In this document: one piece after another, positions 15,847 to 24,369 of the stretch
How the letters are laid out: each line of letters opens with the position of its first letter
Position numbering within the stretch: the first letter of the stretch is position 1
Source: Granulicella sp. L56
GTDB taxonomy: Bacteria > Acidobacteriota > Terriglobia > Terriglobales > Acidobacteriaceae
Length of the DNA: 64,000 nt
Reading direction: 5' to 3'
Assembly: GCF_009765835.1 (NCBI RefSeq)
Contig: NZ_LMUS01000006.1
Coordinates: 1,942,438-2,006,437 of the forward strand
The notes under the pieces: generated by a model
Seen by the model: only the letters and a program-made list of their open reading frames with translations
Databases searched by the model: none
Told to the model about the DNA's origin: nothing
Made by a program: the position numbers and the translations under genes

Positions 15847-18234
15847 ATGTTGACTGGCAAGGGTTGGCTGGTAGTCGTGGTTGGATGCTGTCTGTCGCTG
15901 AGTGCGGCGGCGCAGGGGAGACAGCTTACGACGGAAGACTATGCGCGCGCGGAAAAATTCATGGACTACAACGTCAATCCGCTGGTGCTCCACACGGTGG
16001 AGCATGTGAAGTTTATGGCGGATGGCCGCTTCTGGTATCGGGATCGCGGGGTGGAGGGTGCGGAGTTTGAAGTGGTCGATCCGGCACATGGGACGAAGGT
16101 TGCAGCATTCGATCGCGAAAAGCTTGCAGCAGCGATGTCGGCTGCGATGCAGGGAAAGATGGTGCTCGATGCACGCGCTCTGACGATTACTGATCTCGCA
16201 TTGGAGGAGGGTGGACGCGTCGCGGTTGTGAATATCGATGGCGAGACGATGCGCTGCGAGTTGGGTGATACGGACAAGTGTGAAGTAGTTACAGTGCCGG
16301 TGAAGGATGCTGTGGCGGCAAGATTGTTTTCGGAAGGGCATGGTGTAGCCGAGGCCGATATCTCTCCGGATGGAGAGAAGATTGCGTTTATTCGCGACTA
16401 CAACCTGTGGGTCCGCGATATGACCACGGGCAAAGAGACACAGTTGACCAGGGACGGCGTGAAGGACTTTGGCTACGCGACGGATAATGCGGGATGGCAG
16501 CAGACCGATAGCGCTATCGTGGCGTGGTCGCCGGACTCGAAGAAGATTGCGACGTTTCAGCAGGACCAGCGCAAGGACGGCGAGATGTATCTGGTGCCGG
16601 TGACGAATGGGCACCCGGTGTTGAGGGCGTGGAAGTATCCGCTGGTGGGCGACGCCGATGTGACGATGATCGAGCGCGTGATTATCGATGTGGGCAAGCG
16701 CAAGGTGATCCGGTTGAAGATGCCGCCGGACCAACACCGTTCTACCTTGTGCGATGACGTGAGCTGCGAGCCTACAAAGACCTGGGATGATGTGCAGTGG
16801 AGCCAGGACGGAAAGCATCTCGCGTTTGTCTCGACCTCGCGCGATCATAAGCAGGAGTGGCTGCGCGTGGCCGATGCAGAGAACGGCGATGTGCGCGATG
16901 TGATGCAGGAGACCGTGGCGACCTACTTCGAGAGCGGCAACGGCAAGGTCAACTGGAAGTATCTGCCACAGTCGAATGAGGTGCTGTGGTTCAGCGAACG
17001 CGACAACTGGGGCCAGATGTATCTGTACGACCTGACGACCGGCAAGCTGAAGAACCAGATCACGCATGGCGACGGCAACGTAACGCAGGTGCTGCATGTG
17101 GATGAGAAGGCGCGGAAGATTTATTTTCTCGCGGTCGGCAAAGAGACAGGACGCGATCCTTATTTTTCGAGCTACTACAGCATCAACTTTGATGGCACAG
17201 GACAGAAGCTATTGGCGCCGGAGGATGCAGACCATGCGGTGACTTCATCGCCCGATGGCCGCTATTTTGTCGATGTGTATTCGACGCCAACAAAGCCGCA
17301 GACAGCGGTAGTTCGAGACAGCAATGGCAAGATCATTAGCGAAGTAGCCAAGCAGGATATTTCGCAACTACTGGCTGCGGGTTGGGCTCCACCAACGCCG
17401 ATTACGGTGAAGGCACGCGATGGCAAGGCCGATCTTTATGGCTTGATGTTCAAGCCGACGAACTTCGATGCAGCAAAAAAATATCCGATTGTGAATCATG
17501 TCTATCCGGGGCCGCAGACCGGCTCGTGCGGCAGCCGTAGCTTCGCTGCGGCGCACCACGACAACGAGTCATTGGCAGAGCTTGGGTTTGTGGTGGTGTG
17601 TATCGACGGCATGGGAACGCCGTGGCGGTCGAAGGCGTTTCACGATTTCTATGACGACAATCTTGGCGACGACACGATTCCCGATCAGATCGCGGGGATG
17701 AAGGAGCTTGCGACTAGATACTCGTTCATCGATATCGACCGCGCGGGCATCTATGGCCACTCGGGCGGCGGCAATGCGACGGTCTCTGCGATGTTTCACT
17801 ATCCTGATTTCTTCAAGGTAGGCATCGCAGAGAGTGGCAACCATGACAATCGCGACTATGAAGATGACTGGGCAGAGAAGTGGGCGGGGCTTGAGGTAAA
17901 GCACAGCGATGGAAGCAGCAACTACGACAGTCAGGCCAATCAGAACTATGCGAAGAATCTGAAGGGGCATCTGCTGCTGGTGCATGGAACGATGGACAAC
18001 AATGTGCCGATGAATAACACGCTGCTAGTGGTCGATGCGCTCATCAAGGCGAACAAGGATTTCGATCTGCTGTTGATTCCGAATGTGGCGCACGCCTATG
18101 ACACGGCTAATCTTTATATGACGCGGCGGCGGTGGGATTATTTTGTGCGCTATCTTGCAGGCGATATTCCGCCGCATGAGTACGAGATGAAGCCATATGT
18201 TGCGGCGCAGGCGGCGCTTGCCCTTGGGCAGTGA
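15847..18234 (+). CDS. Secreted S9 family peptidase (dipeptidyl peptidase IV-like)
   Basis: A 795-residue exported serine peptidase. Signal peptide (WLVVVVGCCLSLSAAAQG), then an eight-bladed propeller-type DPP IV N-domain with several WSPDSKKIA/WSQDGKHLAF repeats, then the alpha/beta hydrolase. The catalytic triad reads S639 in GHSGGG, D717 in HGTMDNN and H749 in NVAHAYD. DPP IV-like enzymes remove dipeptides ending in proline or alanine. The DxxG/E motif needed for the substrate N-terminus cannot be located by eye. The start at 15847 is chosen because it opens the signal peptide. A bidirectional terminator follows. Confidence 0.92.
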   Translation: MLTGKGWLVVVVGCCLSLSAAAQGRQLTTEDYARAEKFMDYNVNPLVLHTVEHVKFMADGRFWYRDRGVEGAEFEVVDPAHGTKVAAFDREKLAAAMSAAMQGKMVLDARALTITDLALEEGGRVAVVNIDGETMRCELGDTDKCEVVTVPVKDAVAARLFSEGHGVAEADISPDGEKIAFIRDYNLWVRDMTTGKETQLTRDGVKDFGYATDNAGWQQTDSAIVAWSPDSKKIATFQQDQRKDGEMYLVPVTNGHPVLRAWKYPLVGDADVTMIERVIIDVGKRKVIRLKMPPDQHRSTLCDDVSCEPTKTWDDVQWSQDGKHLAFVSTSRDHKQEWLRVADAENGDVRDVMQETVATYFESGNGKVNWKYLPQSNEVLWFSERDNWGQMYLYDLTTGKLKNQITHGDGNVTQVLHVDEKARKIYFLAVGKETGRDPYFSSYYSINFDGTGQKLLAPEDADHAVTSSPDGRYFVDVYSTPTKPQTAVVRDSNGKIISEVAKQDISQLLAAGWAPPTPITVKARDGKADLYGLMFKPTNFDAAKKYPIVNHVYPGPQTGSCGSRSFAAAHHDNESLAELGFVVVCIDGMGTPWRSKAFHDFYDDNLGDDTIPDQIAGMKELATRYSFIDIDRAGIYGHSGGGNATVSAMFHYPDFFKVGIAESGNHDNRDYEDDWAEKWAGLEVKHSDGSSNYDSQANQNYAKNLKGHLLLVHGTMDNNVPMNNTLLVVDALIKANKDFDLLLIPNVAHAYDTANLYMTRRRWDYFVRYLAGDIPPHEYEMKPYVAAQAALALGQ

Positions 18235-18250
18235 CGCGAGAGAACCAAGG

Positions 18251-18285
18251 CCCGGCAGAGTACGGACGAAACGTTCTCTGCCGGG
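18251..18285. terminator. Bidirectional terminator between convergent genes
   Basis: A perfect 10-bp stem, cccggcagag with ctctgccggg, spans the gap between the S9 peptidase and the lipoprotein gene, followed by an A/T-rich stretch on the plus strand. Confidence 0.75.
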
Positions 18286-18298
18286 TAATCTGATTTAT

Positions 18299-18955
18299 TT
18301 ATTCAACAATCTTGCCATCGGCAGGAGTCGCCGGATTCGAAGGATTCGGCTCCGCGCCTGTTACCTGCCAGCCGTTGCTGGTGTTGGTCAGGGTGGTGTG
18401 TCCGGTTTGTGGGCCGCTCACATCGGCGTGGAGTTGCGGGTAGGCGTTCTGGGTCTCGGCGGCAGTGGCCCAGGCGGGTGCGTCGGCCAGCGCGTAGTGA
18501 TACGTGATCTGGGTGGTGGCGCCGACAGCAGAGGTGGTGGGTGTCGAGCTATCGATGCTGGTCACCTTGCGATGGCCATAGCAGAAGTTGCCGAAGCCGG
18601 GTTGCGTTACATCCACAGTCCAAACGGAGCGGCCATTACTGGAGAGATCGTAGTTGTTGACCTGCTTGCTCGAGATAATGAGCTTGGGCTTTTCAACCGT
18701 GGTGCGCGTGAGCAGGCCCTGATCGACGAGGGCGTCGTAGCCTGTGGTCTTGCTGGTGTCGGAGGTGTCGGCCTGGACGGGGAACTTCACCGAATCGGGC
18801 CACAGACAGGCGGGGTGCGCACTGTAGTAGGTGTCGACGGCGTTCTTGAAGTTCATGGTGTTATCGGCTTTCTTGTTGCAGCCGGTGGCCAGCAAAGCAA
18901 CTGCGCCGCACAGGGCTGCAGTGTGCATCGTGGATCGAATGGTGCGCAAATTCAT
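18299..18955 (-). CDS. Exported lipoprotein of unknown function
   Basis: A 218-residue protein with a type II signal peptide; the lipobox is LLATGC (cysteine about residue 26). The mature part (KNAVDTYYSAHPACLWP, then TTYHYALADAPAWA, then a C-terminal region rich in Thr/Ser/Asn/Pro) has no motif I recognise. Two cysteines in the mature part (ACLWP and NFCYGH) could form a disulfide. It is convergent with the S9 peptidase gene, with a strong shared terminator. Probably anchored in a membrane leaflet facing the periplasm. Confidence 0.7.
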   Translation of the reverse strand: MNLRTIRSTMHTAALCGAVALLATGCNKKADNTMNFKNAVDTYYSAHPACLWPDSVKFPVQADTSDTSKTTGYDALVDQGLLTRTTVEKPKLIISSKQVNNYDLSSNGRSVWTVDVTQPGFGNFCYGHRKVTSIDSSTPTTSAVGATTQITYHYALADAPAWATAAETQNAYPQLHADVSGPQTGHTTLTNTSNGWQVTGAEPNPSNPATPADGKIVE

Positions 18956-19088
18956 TGAACAGTCTCCTCTTGTCCCTACTTCTTGGGCTTCGTTTCTCTA
19001 TGTGGGATGCAGAAGAGCGGTTGTGGGTCTTATGTCTCTGGGGTTGCCTGAGGACTGGCAGTTTCTTAGATAAGAAGGCCGATATTTC

Positions 19089-20420
19089 TTACATATAATC
19101 GACGCCGTACTGCACGGGAATCTGCGTAAAGGCGATGCGCGTCGGCGCGGATTCGCGGGCGGGAAGCATCCCCGCGAAGTGCAGCGTGGTGTGACCGTAC
19201 TTGAGGTTGAGCTTGTCCATGGTGGCGGAGAGCTCGGCGCGGTTGTTGGGATCGGTGAAGAGTTCTGCCTGATATTCGCTCTCGGGAATGAGATTGCGCA
19301 GCGTGACCCCGACGAAGAATGGCCTTTGAAAATCTTCTCCCTGTGGACGCTGGCTCCAGATGCCGCGCAGCACTTCGAGCAGCGTCAGCGTGTCGCGGCA
19401 GTCGCGGAAGCGTGCCTCCATACCCCAGCCGGAGTGAGTGAGGCCGCTGAAGTGGCGTTTCGTCTTCATGCGTGCGGCTTGCTCCTTCGTCATGGCAAAG
19501 CGTATCGTCACAGCCATGGAGCCGGTGTAGAAGTTCTCCATGCGGAGGCGCATTGCGGCCTTGTGCAGCAGCTTGTGGGCGACGGCCCATGCGCCTTCCT
19601 GTGAGCGAAACTCTGGCGCCATGACGTGTGAGTGACCCAGCGATTTCTGCACGCCGGTGGAGACGGGAGCGCCGTCGTCGCCGCTCTCTGCTCCGCGCAG
19701 CCAGTGGTAGAGGCGATCGCCCCATATGCTGTCCCAGAGCTTGTGCATGCCGTTGCGGTCGAGCGCGAGCAACTGCTCCATGGTGTGGATGCCCTTGGTG
19801 TTGAGACGCACTTCGGTCCTTGCACCGACGCCGGGCAGGTCGCGCAGCTCGAGATGCGCGATGGCGCGGGGCAGTTGCGAGGGCAGCAGGCCGATGAGGC
19901 CGTCGGGTTTCTGCATGTCGCTTGCGATCTTGGCGAGGTAGCGGTTGGGAGCCATGCCGATGGAGCAGCGCAGGGCTTCGCCCACATTTTTGTAGATCGA
20001 TTGCTTGATTTCGAGGGCGATCTTTCTCGCTCGCGGCGGCTCCTGCTCGCGCCCCATTAACTCGCAGGACATCTCATCAATCGAGGGTGTGTGTGCCACG
20101 GGACAGACCAACTCCACTGCCTTGGAGATGCGTGCCGAGTAGTCGGCATAGACCGCGTGATCGCCTTCGATCAGCACAATGTCCGGGCAGATTCGCTTGG
20201 CTTCGCCGACCTGAGTTCCGGTCTTGATCTTAAGTTCCTTCGCCTCGTAACTCGCGGCAATGCAGCAGGTCGTGTCCGCCATGGTAGGTACGACTGCCAA
20301 CGGGCGGCCGCGATATTCGGGATGCAACTGCTGCTCGACCGACGCGAAGAAGCTGTTGAGATCGATGTGCAGGAAGGTGAACCGATCGGGTTGGGTAGGG
20401 AGCGACATAGGCGAATTCAT
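19089..20420 (-). CDS. Y-family DNA polymerase (DinB/Pol IV-like)
   Basis: A 443-residue translesion polymerase. Palm motifs are FLHIDLNSFFASVEQQL (metal-binding Asp near residue 20) and TPSIDEMSCEL (the SIDE box, with catalytic Asp and Glu), so it is not a catalytically dead ImuB-type protein. The thumb holds the helix-hairpin-helix DLPGVGARTEVRL. The C-terminal region matches the little-finger position. The family copies damaged DNA under stress. I put the start at the ATG at 20420; an ATG at 20408 is the alternative. An 11-bp tandem repeat lies directly upstream (20428-20449) and may be the binding site of an SOS repressor. Confidence 0.85.
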   Translation of the reverse strand: MNSPMSLPTQPDRFTFLHIDLNSFFASVEQQLHPEYRGRPLAVVPTMADTTCCIAASYEAKELKIKTGTQVGEAKRICPDIVLIEGDHAVYADYSARISKAVELVCPVAHTPSIDEMSCELMGREQEPPRARKIALEIKQSIYKNVGEALRCSIGMAPNRYLAKIASDMQKPDGLIGLLPSQLPRAIAHLELRDLPGVGARTEVRLNTKGIHTMEQLLALDRNGMHKLWDSIWGDRLYHWLRGAESGDDGAPVSTGVQKSLGHSHVMAPEFRSQEGAWAVAHKLLHKAAMRLRMENFYTGSMAVTIRFAMTKEQAARMKTKRHFSGLTHSGWGMEARFRDCRDTLTLLEVLRGIWSQRPQGEDFQRPFFVGVTLRNLIPESEYQAELFTDPNNRAELSATMDKLNLKYGHTTLHFAGMLPARESAPTRIAFTQIPVQYGVDYM

Positions 20421-20427
20421 CTCAATT

Positions 20428-20449
20428 ATATTCGCTATATCTTCGCTAT
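20428..20449. promoter_or_regulatory. Two 11-bp direct repeats at polymerase start
   Basis: atattcgctat followed directly by atcttcgctat, 10 of 11 identical, period exactly 11 bp, 8 bp upstream of the polymerase ATG. The one-turn direct repeat with TTC half sites has the geometry of the alphaproteobacterial LexA box, but not its exact sequence. Confidence 0.5.
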
Positions 20450-20539
20450 GAATTAAGTTTGCTTCAATCGGAGAATGGCTGGTTCGACGACTCGCCAGCG
20501 CTACTCATTGGGCCGAGCCGCTGCTAGAATCGCTCTTCT

Positions 20540-22192
20540 ATGGGCCTTCCCGATCAGTCTGTCGTACCTGTTGCCAAACCTGCGCTGCACCAGTCAAAAC
20601 TGGCTGAACTAGCGGTGCGCCATGCTATTGCCGAAGAGGGCGGAGGGCCGGAGCGACGCGAGCGCGAACGCAAGTCAGGCAAGCTCTCTGCGCGGGAGCG
20701 TGTGGAGTTTCTTTTAGACGAGGGCACGTTCGAAGAGACCGACAAGTTCGTCACCCATCGTGCGACCGACTTTGGCATGGATACGCAGCGCGTTCCCGGC
20801 GACGGCTTCATCACTGGCTATGGACGGGTGCAGGGGCGCGTGGTGTTCGTCTTCGCGCAGGACTTCACCGTCTTTGGTGGCTCGCTGTCGGAGGCGAACG
20901 CCGCGAAGATCGTCAAGATCATGGACATGGCCATGAAGGTAGGCGCGCCGATTGTGGGGCTGAACGACTCCGGCGGCGCGCGCATTCAGGAAGGAGTCGT
21001 CTCGCTGGCAGGCTACACGGACATCTTTCTGCGCAATACGCTGGCGAGCGGTGTGGTGCCGCAGATCTCAGCCATCCTCGGGCCGTGCGCAGGGGGAGCG
21101 GTGTATTCGCCTGCGATCACGGACTTCACCTTGATGACGGAGAAGACGAGCTACATGTTCGTCACCGGGCCGGACGTCATCAAGACCGTAACCCATGAAG
21201 ACGTGACCAAAGACGCGCTGGGTGGCGCGGTGACGCACAATGAGATTTCGGGCGTGGCGCACTTCATGGCGCACGACGATCAGGAGTGCCTCGCGATGGT
21301 GCGCGAGTTGCTGGGTTTTCTGCCGTCGAACAATCTCGACGATCCCCCGCGCAAAGCCACGCAGGACGATCCTGCACGCGCCGATGCTGCGCTCGACAGC
21401 ATTATTCCGGAGGAAAGCAATCAGCCTTATGACATGGTCGATGTCATCTCGCGCGTGGTCGATGATGGCTACTTCTTTCAGGTGCAGGAGCACTTTGCGC
21501 GAAACATCGTCGTCGGCTTCGCTCGCATGGCTGGGCGGCCAGTAGGCATTGTCGCCAATCAACCTGCGTTTCTTGCCGGTGTGCTCGACATCAACGCCAG
21601 CGTGAAAGGCGCGCGCTTTGTGCGATTCTGCGATGCCTTCAACATTCCGCTGATTACGTTTGAAGATGTGCCGGGCTTCATGCCGGGCATTCAGCAGGAG
21701 CATGGCGGCATCATTCGCCATGGCGCGAAGCTGCTCTACGCTTTTGCCGAGGCGACGGTGCCCAAGCTGACGGTGATCACGCGCAAGGCCTATGGCGGGG
21801 CGTATTGCGTGATGAGCTCCAAGCATCTTCGCACCGATCTGAACCTTGCGTGGCCGACGGCGGAGATCGCGGTGATGGGGCCGGAAGGCGCGGTGAACAT
21901 CGTCTACAAGCGCGAGCTGGACGCTGTGCTGCGCCGCGCCGAGGCCATCATGCCGCAGGGCGTCTCCCTCAGCGAGGAGCAGAAACTGGAAGTTCTCGCC
22001 GAGGCGCGCAAAGAGAAGGTAGAGGAGTTCCGCGAACGGTTTGCCAACCCTTATGTCGCGGCGGAGCGCGGATATATCGATGCCGTGATTCGTCCCAGCG
22101 AGACGCGGCGGCGGCTGAACTCCGCGCTTGATATGCTGGCGACGAAACGGGACAAAAATCCTGCGAAAAAACACGGGAACATACCGCTGTGA
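20540..22192 (+). CDS. pccB: Acyl-CoA carboxylase beta subunit (propionyl-CoA carboxylase type)
   Basis: A 550-residue carboxyltransferase. The two crotonase-fold halves are clear: [20 protein letters not shown] and [19 protein letters not shown] in the N-half; [37 protein letters not shown] and [18 protein letters not shown] in the C-half. The GGAGARIQE/LAGG-type oxyanion motif and conserved acyl-CoA residues indicate activity on propionyl- or acetyl-CoA. The biotinylated alpha subunit and biotin carboxyl carrier are not in the window. It overlaps a cupin gene by 4 nt (GTGA). Likely odd-chain or branched-chain acid use, or anaplerosis via methylmalonyl-CoA (inference). Confidence 0.9.
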   Translation: MGLPDQSVVPVAKPALHQSKLAELAVRHAIAEEGGGPERRERERKSGKLSARERVEFLLDEGTFEETDKFVTHRATDFGMDTQRVPGDGFITGYGRVQGRVVFVFAQDFTVFGGSLSEANAAKIVKIMDMAMKVGAPIVGLNDSGGARIQEGVVSLAGYTDIFLRNTLASGVVPQISAILGPCAGGAVYSPAITDFTLMTEKTSYMFVTGPDVIKTVTHEDVTKDALGGAVTHNEISGVAHFMAHDDQECLAMVRELLGFLPSNNLDDPPRKATQDDPARADAALDSIIPEESNQPYDMVDVISRVVDDGYFFQVQEHFARNIVVGFARMAGRPVGIVANQPAFLAGVLDINASVKGARFVRFCDAFNIPLITFEDVPGFMPGIQQEHGGIIRHGAKLLYAFAEATVPKLTVITRKAYGGAYCVMSSKHLRTDLNLAWPTAEIAVMGPEGAVNIVYKRELDAVLRRAEAIMPQGVSLSEEQKLEVLAEARKEKVEEFRERFANPYVAAERGYIDAVIRPSETRRRLNSALDMLATKRDKNPAKKHGNIPL

Positions 22193-22536
22193 AGCCGATC
22201 AGCACGGCGAATGCCGAGCACTATCTTTGGGGGGACGCTTGCGACGGCTGGCATCTCGTTCGTACGGACGAGCTAAATATCATCGAAGAAAAGATGCCGA
22301 CGGGCACCTCCGAAAACCGTCATCTTCACGTTCGCGCACGCCAGTTTTTCTATGTGCTTGAAGGAGAGCTGACGATGGAGATCGAGCGCGAAGAGTTTGT
22401 GCTGCGTGTGGGAGATGGCGTCGAGATCGCTCCCGGAAAAGCACACCAGGCGTTCAACCGAAGTGAGAAGAGCACATGTTTTCTGGTGACCAGTCAGCCG
22501 CCAAGCCATGGTGATCGCGTGGAACAGGCCTATTGA
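22189..22536 (+). CDS. Cupin-domain protein
   Basis: A 115-residue small cupin with the metal-binding pattern of motif 1 ([23 protein letters not shown]) and motif 2 ([19 protein letters not shown]). It starts GTG within the stop of pccB (GTGA overlap), so translation is coupled. Functions of single-domain cupins vary widely. The coupling to an acyl-CoA carboxylase gene suggests a role with that enzyme or its substrate, which I cannot define. Confidence 0.75.
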   Translation: MKPISTANAEHYLWGDACDGWHLVRTDELNIIEEKMPTGTSENRHLHVRARQFFYVLEGELTMEIEREEFVLRVGDGVEIAPGKAHQAFNRSEKSTCFLVTSQPPSHGDRVEQAY

Positions 22537-22564
22537 GCCTGCTCCAGCGCGATAAAAGTGTGAT

Positions 22565-22599
22565 GGAAAAAGCGTTGATCAGTTCAGCGCTCTTTTTCC
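22565..22599. terminator. Probable bidirectional terminator
   Basis: ggaaaaagcg and cgctctttttcc form a stem (one bulge) with an A/T-rich base, in the 71-bp gap between the cupin gene and a convergent minus-strand gene. Confidence 0.5.
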
Positions 22600-22607
22600 G
22601 TTAACCT

Positions 22608-22988
22608 TCAGTCCACCTTGAGATTAAAGTGGAAGGCATTTCTGCTCTCGAAGGAGCTGATGTTCTTGGTTTTGCTCTTCTTGCCATTGATCTCGGCCCA
22701 CAGCTCGTAGTCGGTGTTTTGCGAGAGCTGGCCGAAGCGATACGTGCCGTCGGCTCCGGTAATCTTGCTCATCACCGAGAGCGTGTGGTCATCCTTGAGA
22801 TAGACGACAGCTCCTTTGAGCGGAGCCTCCGACTTGTCGAGGACTTTGCCGTCGATGGTACGCTGCGCAGGGCCGCGATTCTGCGCTACAGAGATTTGGG
22901 GCAGAACAAGGCAGCATGAAGCAGCCAGACAAATAGTCAGGGCCACCTTGCCAGCAAAGGAACGGAGCGAAAGACGGGTACGCTTCAT
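22608..22988 (-). CDS. Secreted carboxypeptidase regulatory-like domain protein
   Basis: A 126-residue protein with a signal peptide (VALTICLAASCCLVLPQISVAQ) and one Ig-like domain of the carboxypeptidase-regulatory/Cna-B type: RTIDGKVLDKSEAPLKGAVVYLKDD, then ITGADGTYRFGQLSQNTDYELWAEINGKKS. The fold normally supports adhesion or stabilises a larger complex; here it is a stand-alone secreted domain. The start is the ATG at 22988. No partner is evident nearby. Confidence 0.7.
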   Translation of the reverse strand: MKRTRLSLRSFAGKVALTICLAASCCLVLPQISVAQNRGPAQRTIDGKVLDKSEAPLKGAVVYLKDDHTLSVMSKITGADGTYRFGQLSQNTDYELWAEINGKKSKTKNISSFESRNAFHFNLKVD

Positions 22989-23027
22989 AGGCTTCAGTAT
23001 ACGGCTTATCCTTTGATAGGGCTGCCG

Positions 23028-23228
23028 TTACTCATCTTCCTCTTCACTGACCGGCGTGGCATCTTCGTCGTCGTATCCAGAGACGTCGACGGGAGCAAGC
23101 TCCAGCGGATCGACCGACACAATCTCGAGATCAAGGCCGCATTCGTCGCATTGCAGGGTCTCGCCTTCTTCTGCCTCATCGGTATCGATGACAATCGGGT
23201 TATCGCATTCGGGACATACAACAGCCAT
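23028..23228 (-). CDS. LysW-like zinc-binding acidic carrier protein
   Basis: A 66-residue protein with a zinc ribbon (C5-x2-C8 ... C27-x2-C30) and an acidic tail, ending in SEEEDE. CPECDNPIVIDTDEAEEGE and CDECGLDLEIVSVDPLEL match LysW, the amino-group carrier whose C-terminal Glu is linked to the amino group of aminoadipate or glutamate in lysine/arginine biosynthesis. Known LysW proteins end in an EDWGE-like tail. This one also ends in Glu but lacks the Trp-Gly, so whether it is a true carrier is uncertain. No LysX/LysZ/LysY genes are adjacent. Confidence 0.75.
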   Translation of the reverse strand: MAVVCPECDNPIVIDTDEAEEGETLQCDECGLDLEIVSVDPLELAPVDVSGYDDEDATPVSEEEDE

Positions 23229-23476
23229 GATAGGAGCCTCCGGGGGTTTGGGCCTGCTGCCCGCCTATAGGATGTAGGTACGGTGCTCGCAGACGCATCA
23301 ATCTATCTATTTAGCGGTCATCCGGCGCGTTCGTCAAGCACACGTTTTTGCGGCGGTTTCCGACTGCGCATTTGATCGCCAATCGCACAGGTTTCGATTG
23401 CGGAAAGTCATGGTGCAATCGGTTAGACGATGGAAACGCTCTTGCGGTATTCGTGTTGAAATAGAGACAGATACAC

Positions 23477-24304
23477 ATGCCCCGTTCCGGCCCCATGTCG
23501 TTAGCGCTACCTCCCTTTGCAGGGGCGACGCGCCGCCTTGTCTTTGCCAACCTCATCGCGTTCTTCGGCTTTGCCTTATTCGGATGGGTGGCACCGCGCC
23601 CGGTCGGCATTCTGCTCGGGCATCTTGCCCTTGTTCCCGCTGCCGTGTTCCGTGGCGAGGTCTGGCAACTGATCACCTATGGCTTTATGCCGATGGGCAT
23701 TCTGGGCACACTCTTCGCCATGCTGACGCTGTGGTTTATCGGCGCTTACCTCGAAGACATGCGCGGCTCTCGCTGGCTGATGGAGCTTTATCTTTTCTCC
23801 ACCGCCGCCGGGGCGCTGCTCGCATCGCTGCTGACGCTGGTGCATCTCTTCGGGCTTCGGCCGGAGCTGATCGCGCTGGGCGCCTGGTCGCCGATCTTCG
23901 CGCTGATGGTGGCCTTCTCGGTCATCGCCGGCGATCAGGAGATATTGTTCTTCTTTTTTATCCGCATGAAGGCGAAGTACCTCGTCTGGATTTATATCGT
24001 CTTCTGCATCGCGATTCTCCTCAAAGGCGACGACCGCTTCGGCGCACTCACCGAGCTTTCGGGCGCGCTCATGGGCTATGTCTTTACAAGATTTGCACCG
24101 CGCCGGGGATTGGCTCTCGGGCTGAGTGAACGCTACTTCGGTGTGAGGAACGATTATTACCGTTGGAAGCGACGCCGGGCTGCGAAGAAGTTCCAGGTCT
24201 ACATGCGCAAGCAGAACCGCGAGGTCCACTTCGACAAGGACGGCCGCTACGTCGATCCCGACGAGCTGCGCAAAGACCCTAACGATAAGCGCTGGATGAA
24301 TTAA
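23477..24304 (+). CDS. Rhomboid-like membrane protein, likely catalytically inactive
   Basis: A 275-residue protein with six hydrophobic helices and a basic cytosolic C-terminal tail (KKFQVYMRKQNREVHFDKDGRYVD). The layout (RLVFANLIAFFGFALF, VFRGEVWQLITYGFMP, FIGAYLEDMRGSRWLMELYL) is that of rhomboid-type intramembrane serine proteases. The catalytic dyad looks missing: GxSG is replaced by LGAWSPIFAL, and the His-bearing helix reads LTELSGALMGYVFTRF without His. It therefore resembles pseudo-rhomboids. A terminator shared with aspS follows. Confidence 0.65.
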   Translation: MPRSGPMSLALPPFAGATRRLVFANLIAFFGFALFGWVAPRPVGILLGHLALVPAAVFRGEVWQLITYGFMPMGILGTLFAMLTLWFIGAYLEDMRGSRWLMELYLFSTAAGALLASLLTLVHLFGLRPELIALGAWSPIFALMVAFSVIAGDQEILFFFFIRMKAKYLVWIYIVFCIAILLKGDDRFGALTELSGALMGYVFTRFAPRRGLALGLSERYFGVRNDYYRWKRRRAAKKFQVYMRKQNREVHFDKDGRYVDPDELRKDPNDKRWMN

Positions 24305-24310
24305 TTTAGG

Positions 24311-24356
24311 CAACAGAAGAGAGGCCACCCGCGATGGAGTGGCCTCTTTTCTGTTG
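24311..24356. terminator. Bidirectional terminator, 18-bp stem
   Basis: caacagaagagaggccac and gtggcctcttttctgttg pair over 18 positions with one wobble and a 10-nt loop. It separates the convergent rhomboid-like gene and aspS. Confidence 0.85.
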
Positions 24357-24369
24357 AAAGCGTTGCTTG

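Noticed and set aside
15526..17097. 523-residue frame antisense to the RNA methyltransferase and S9 peptidase
   Set aside because: It spans two well-supported genes on the other strand and is rich in Arg/His/Pro typical of antisense translation.
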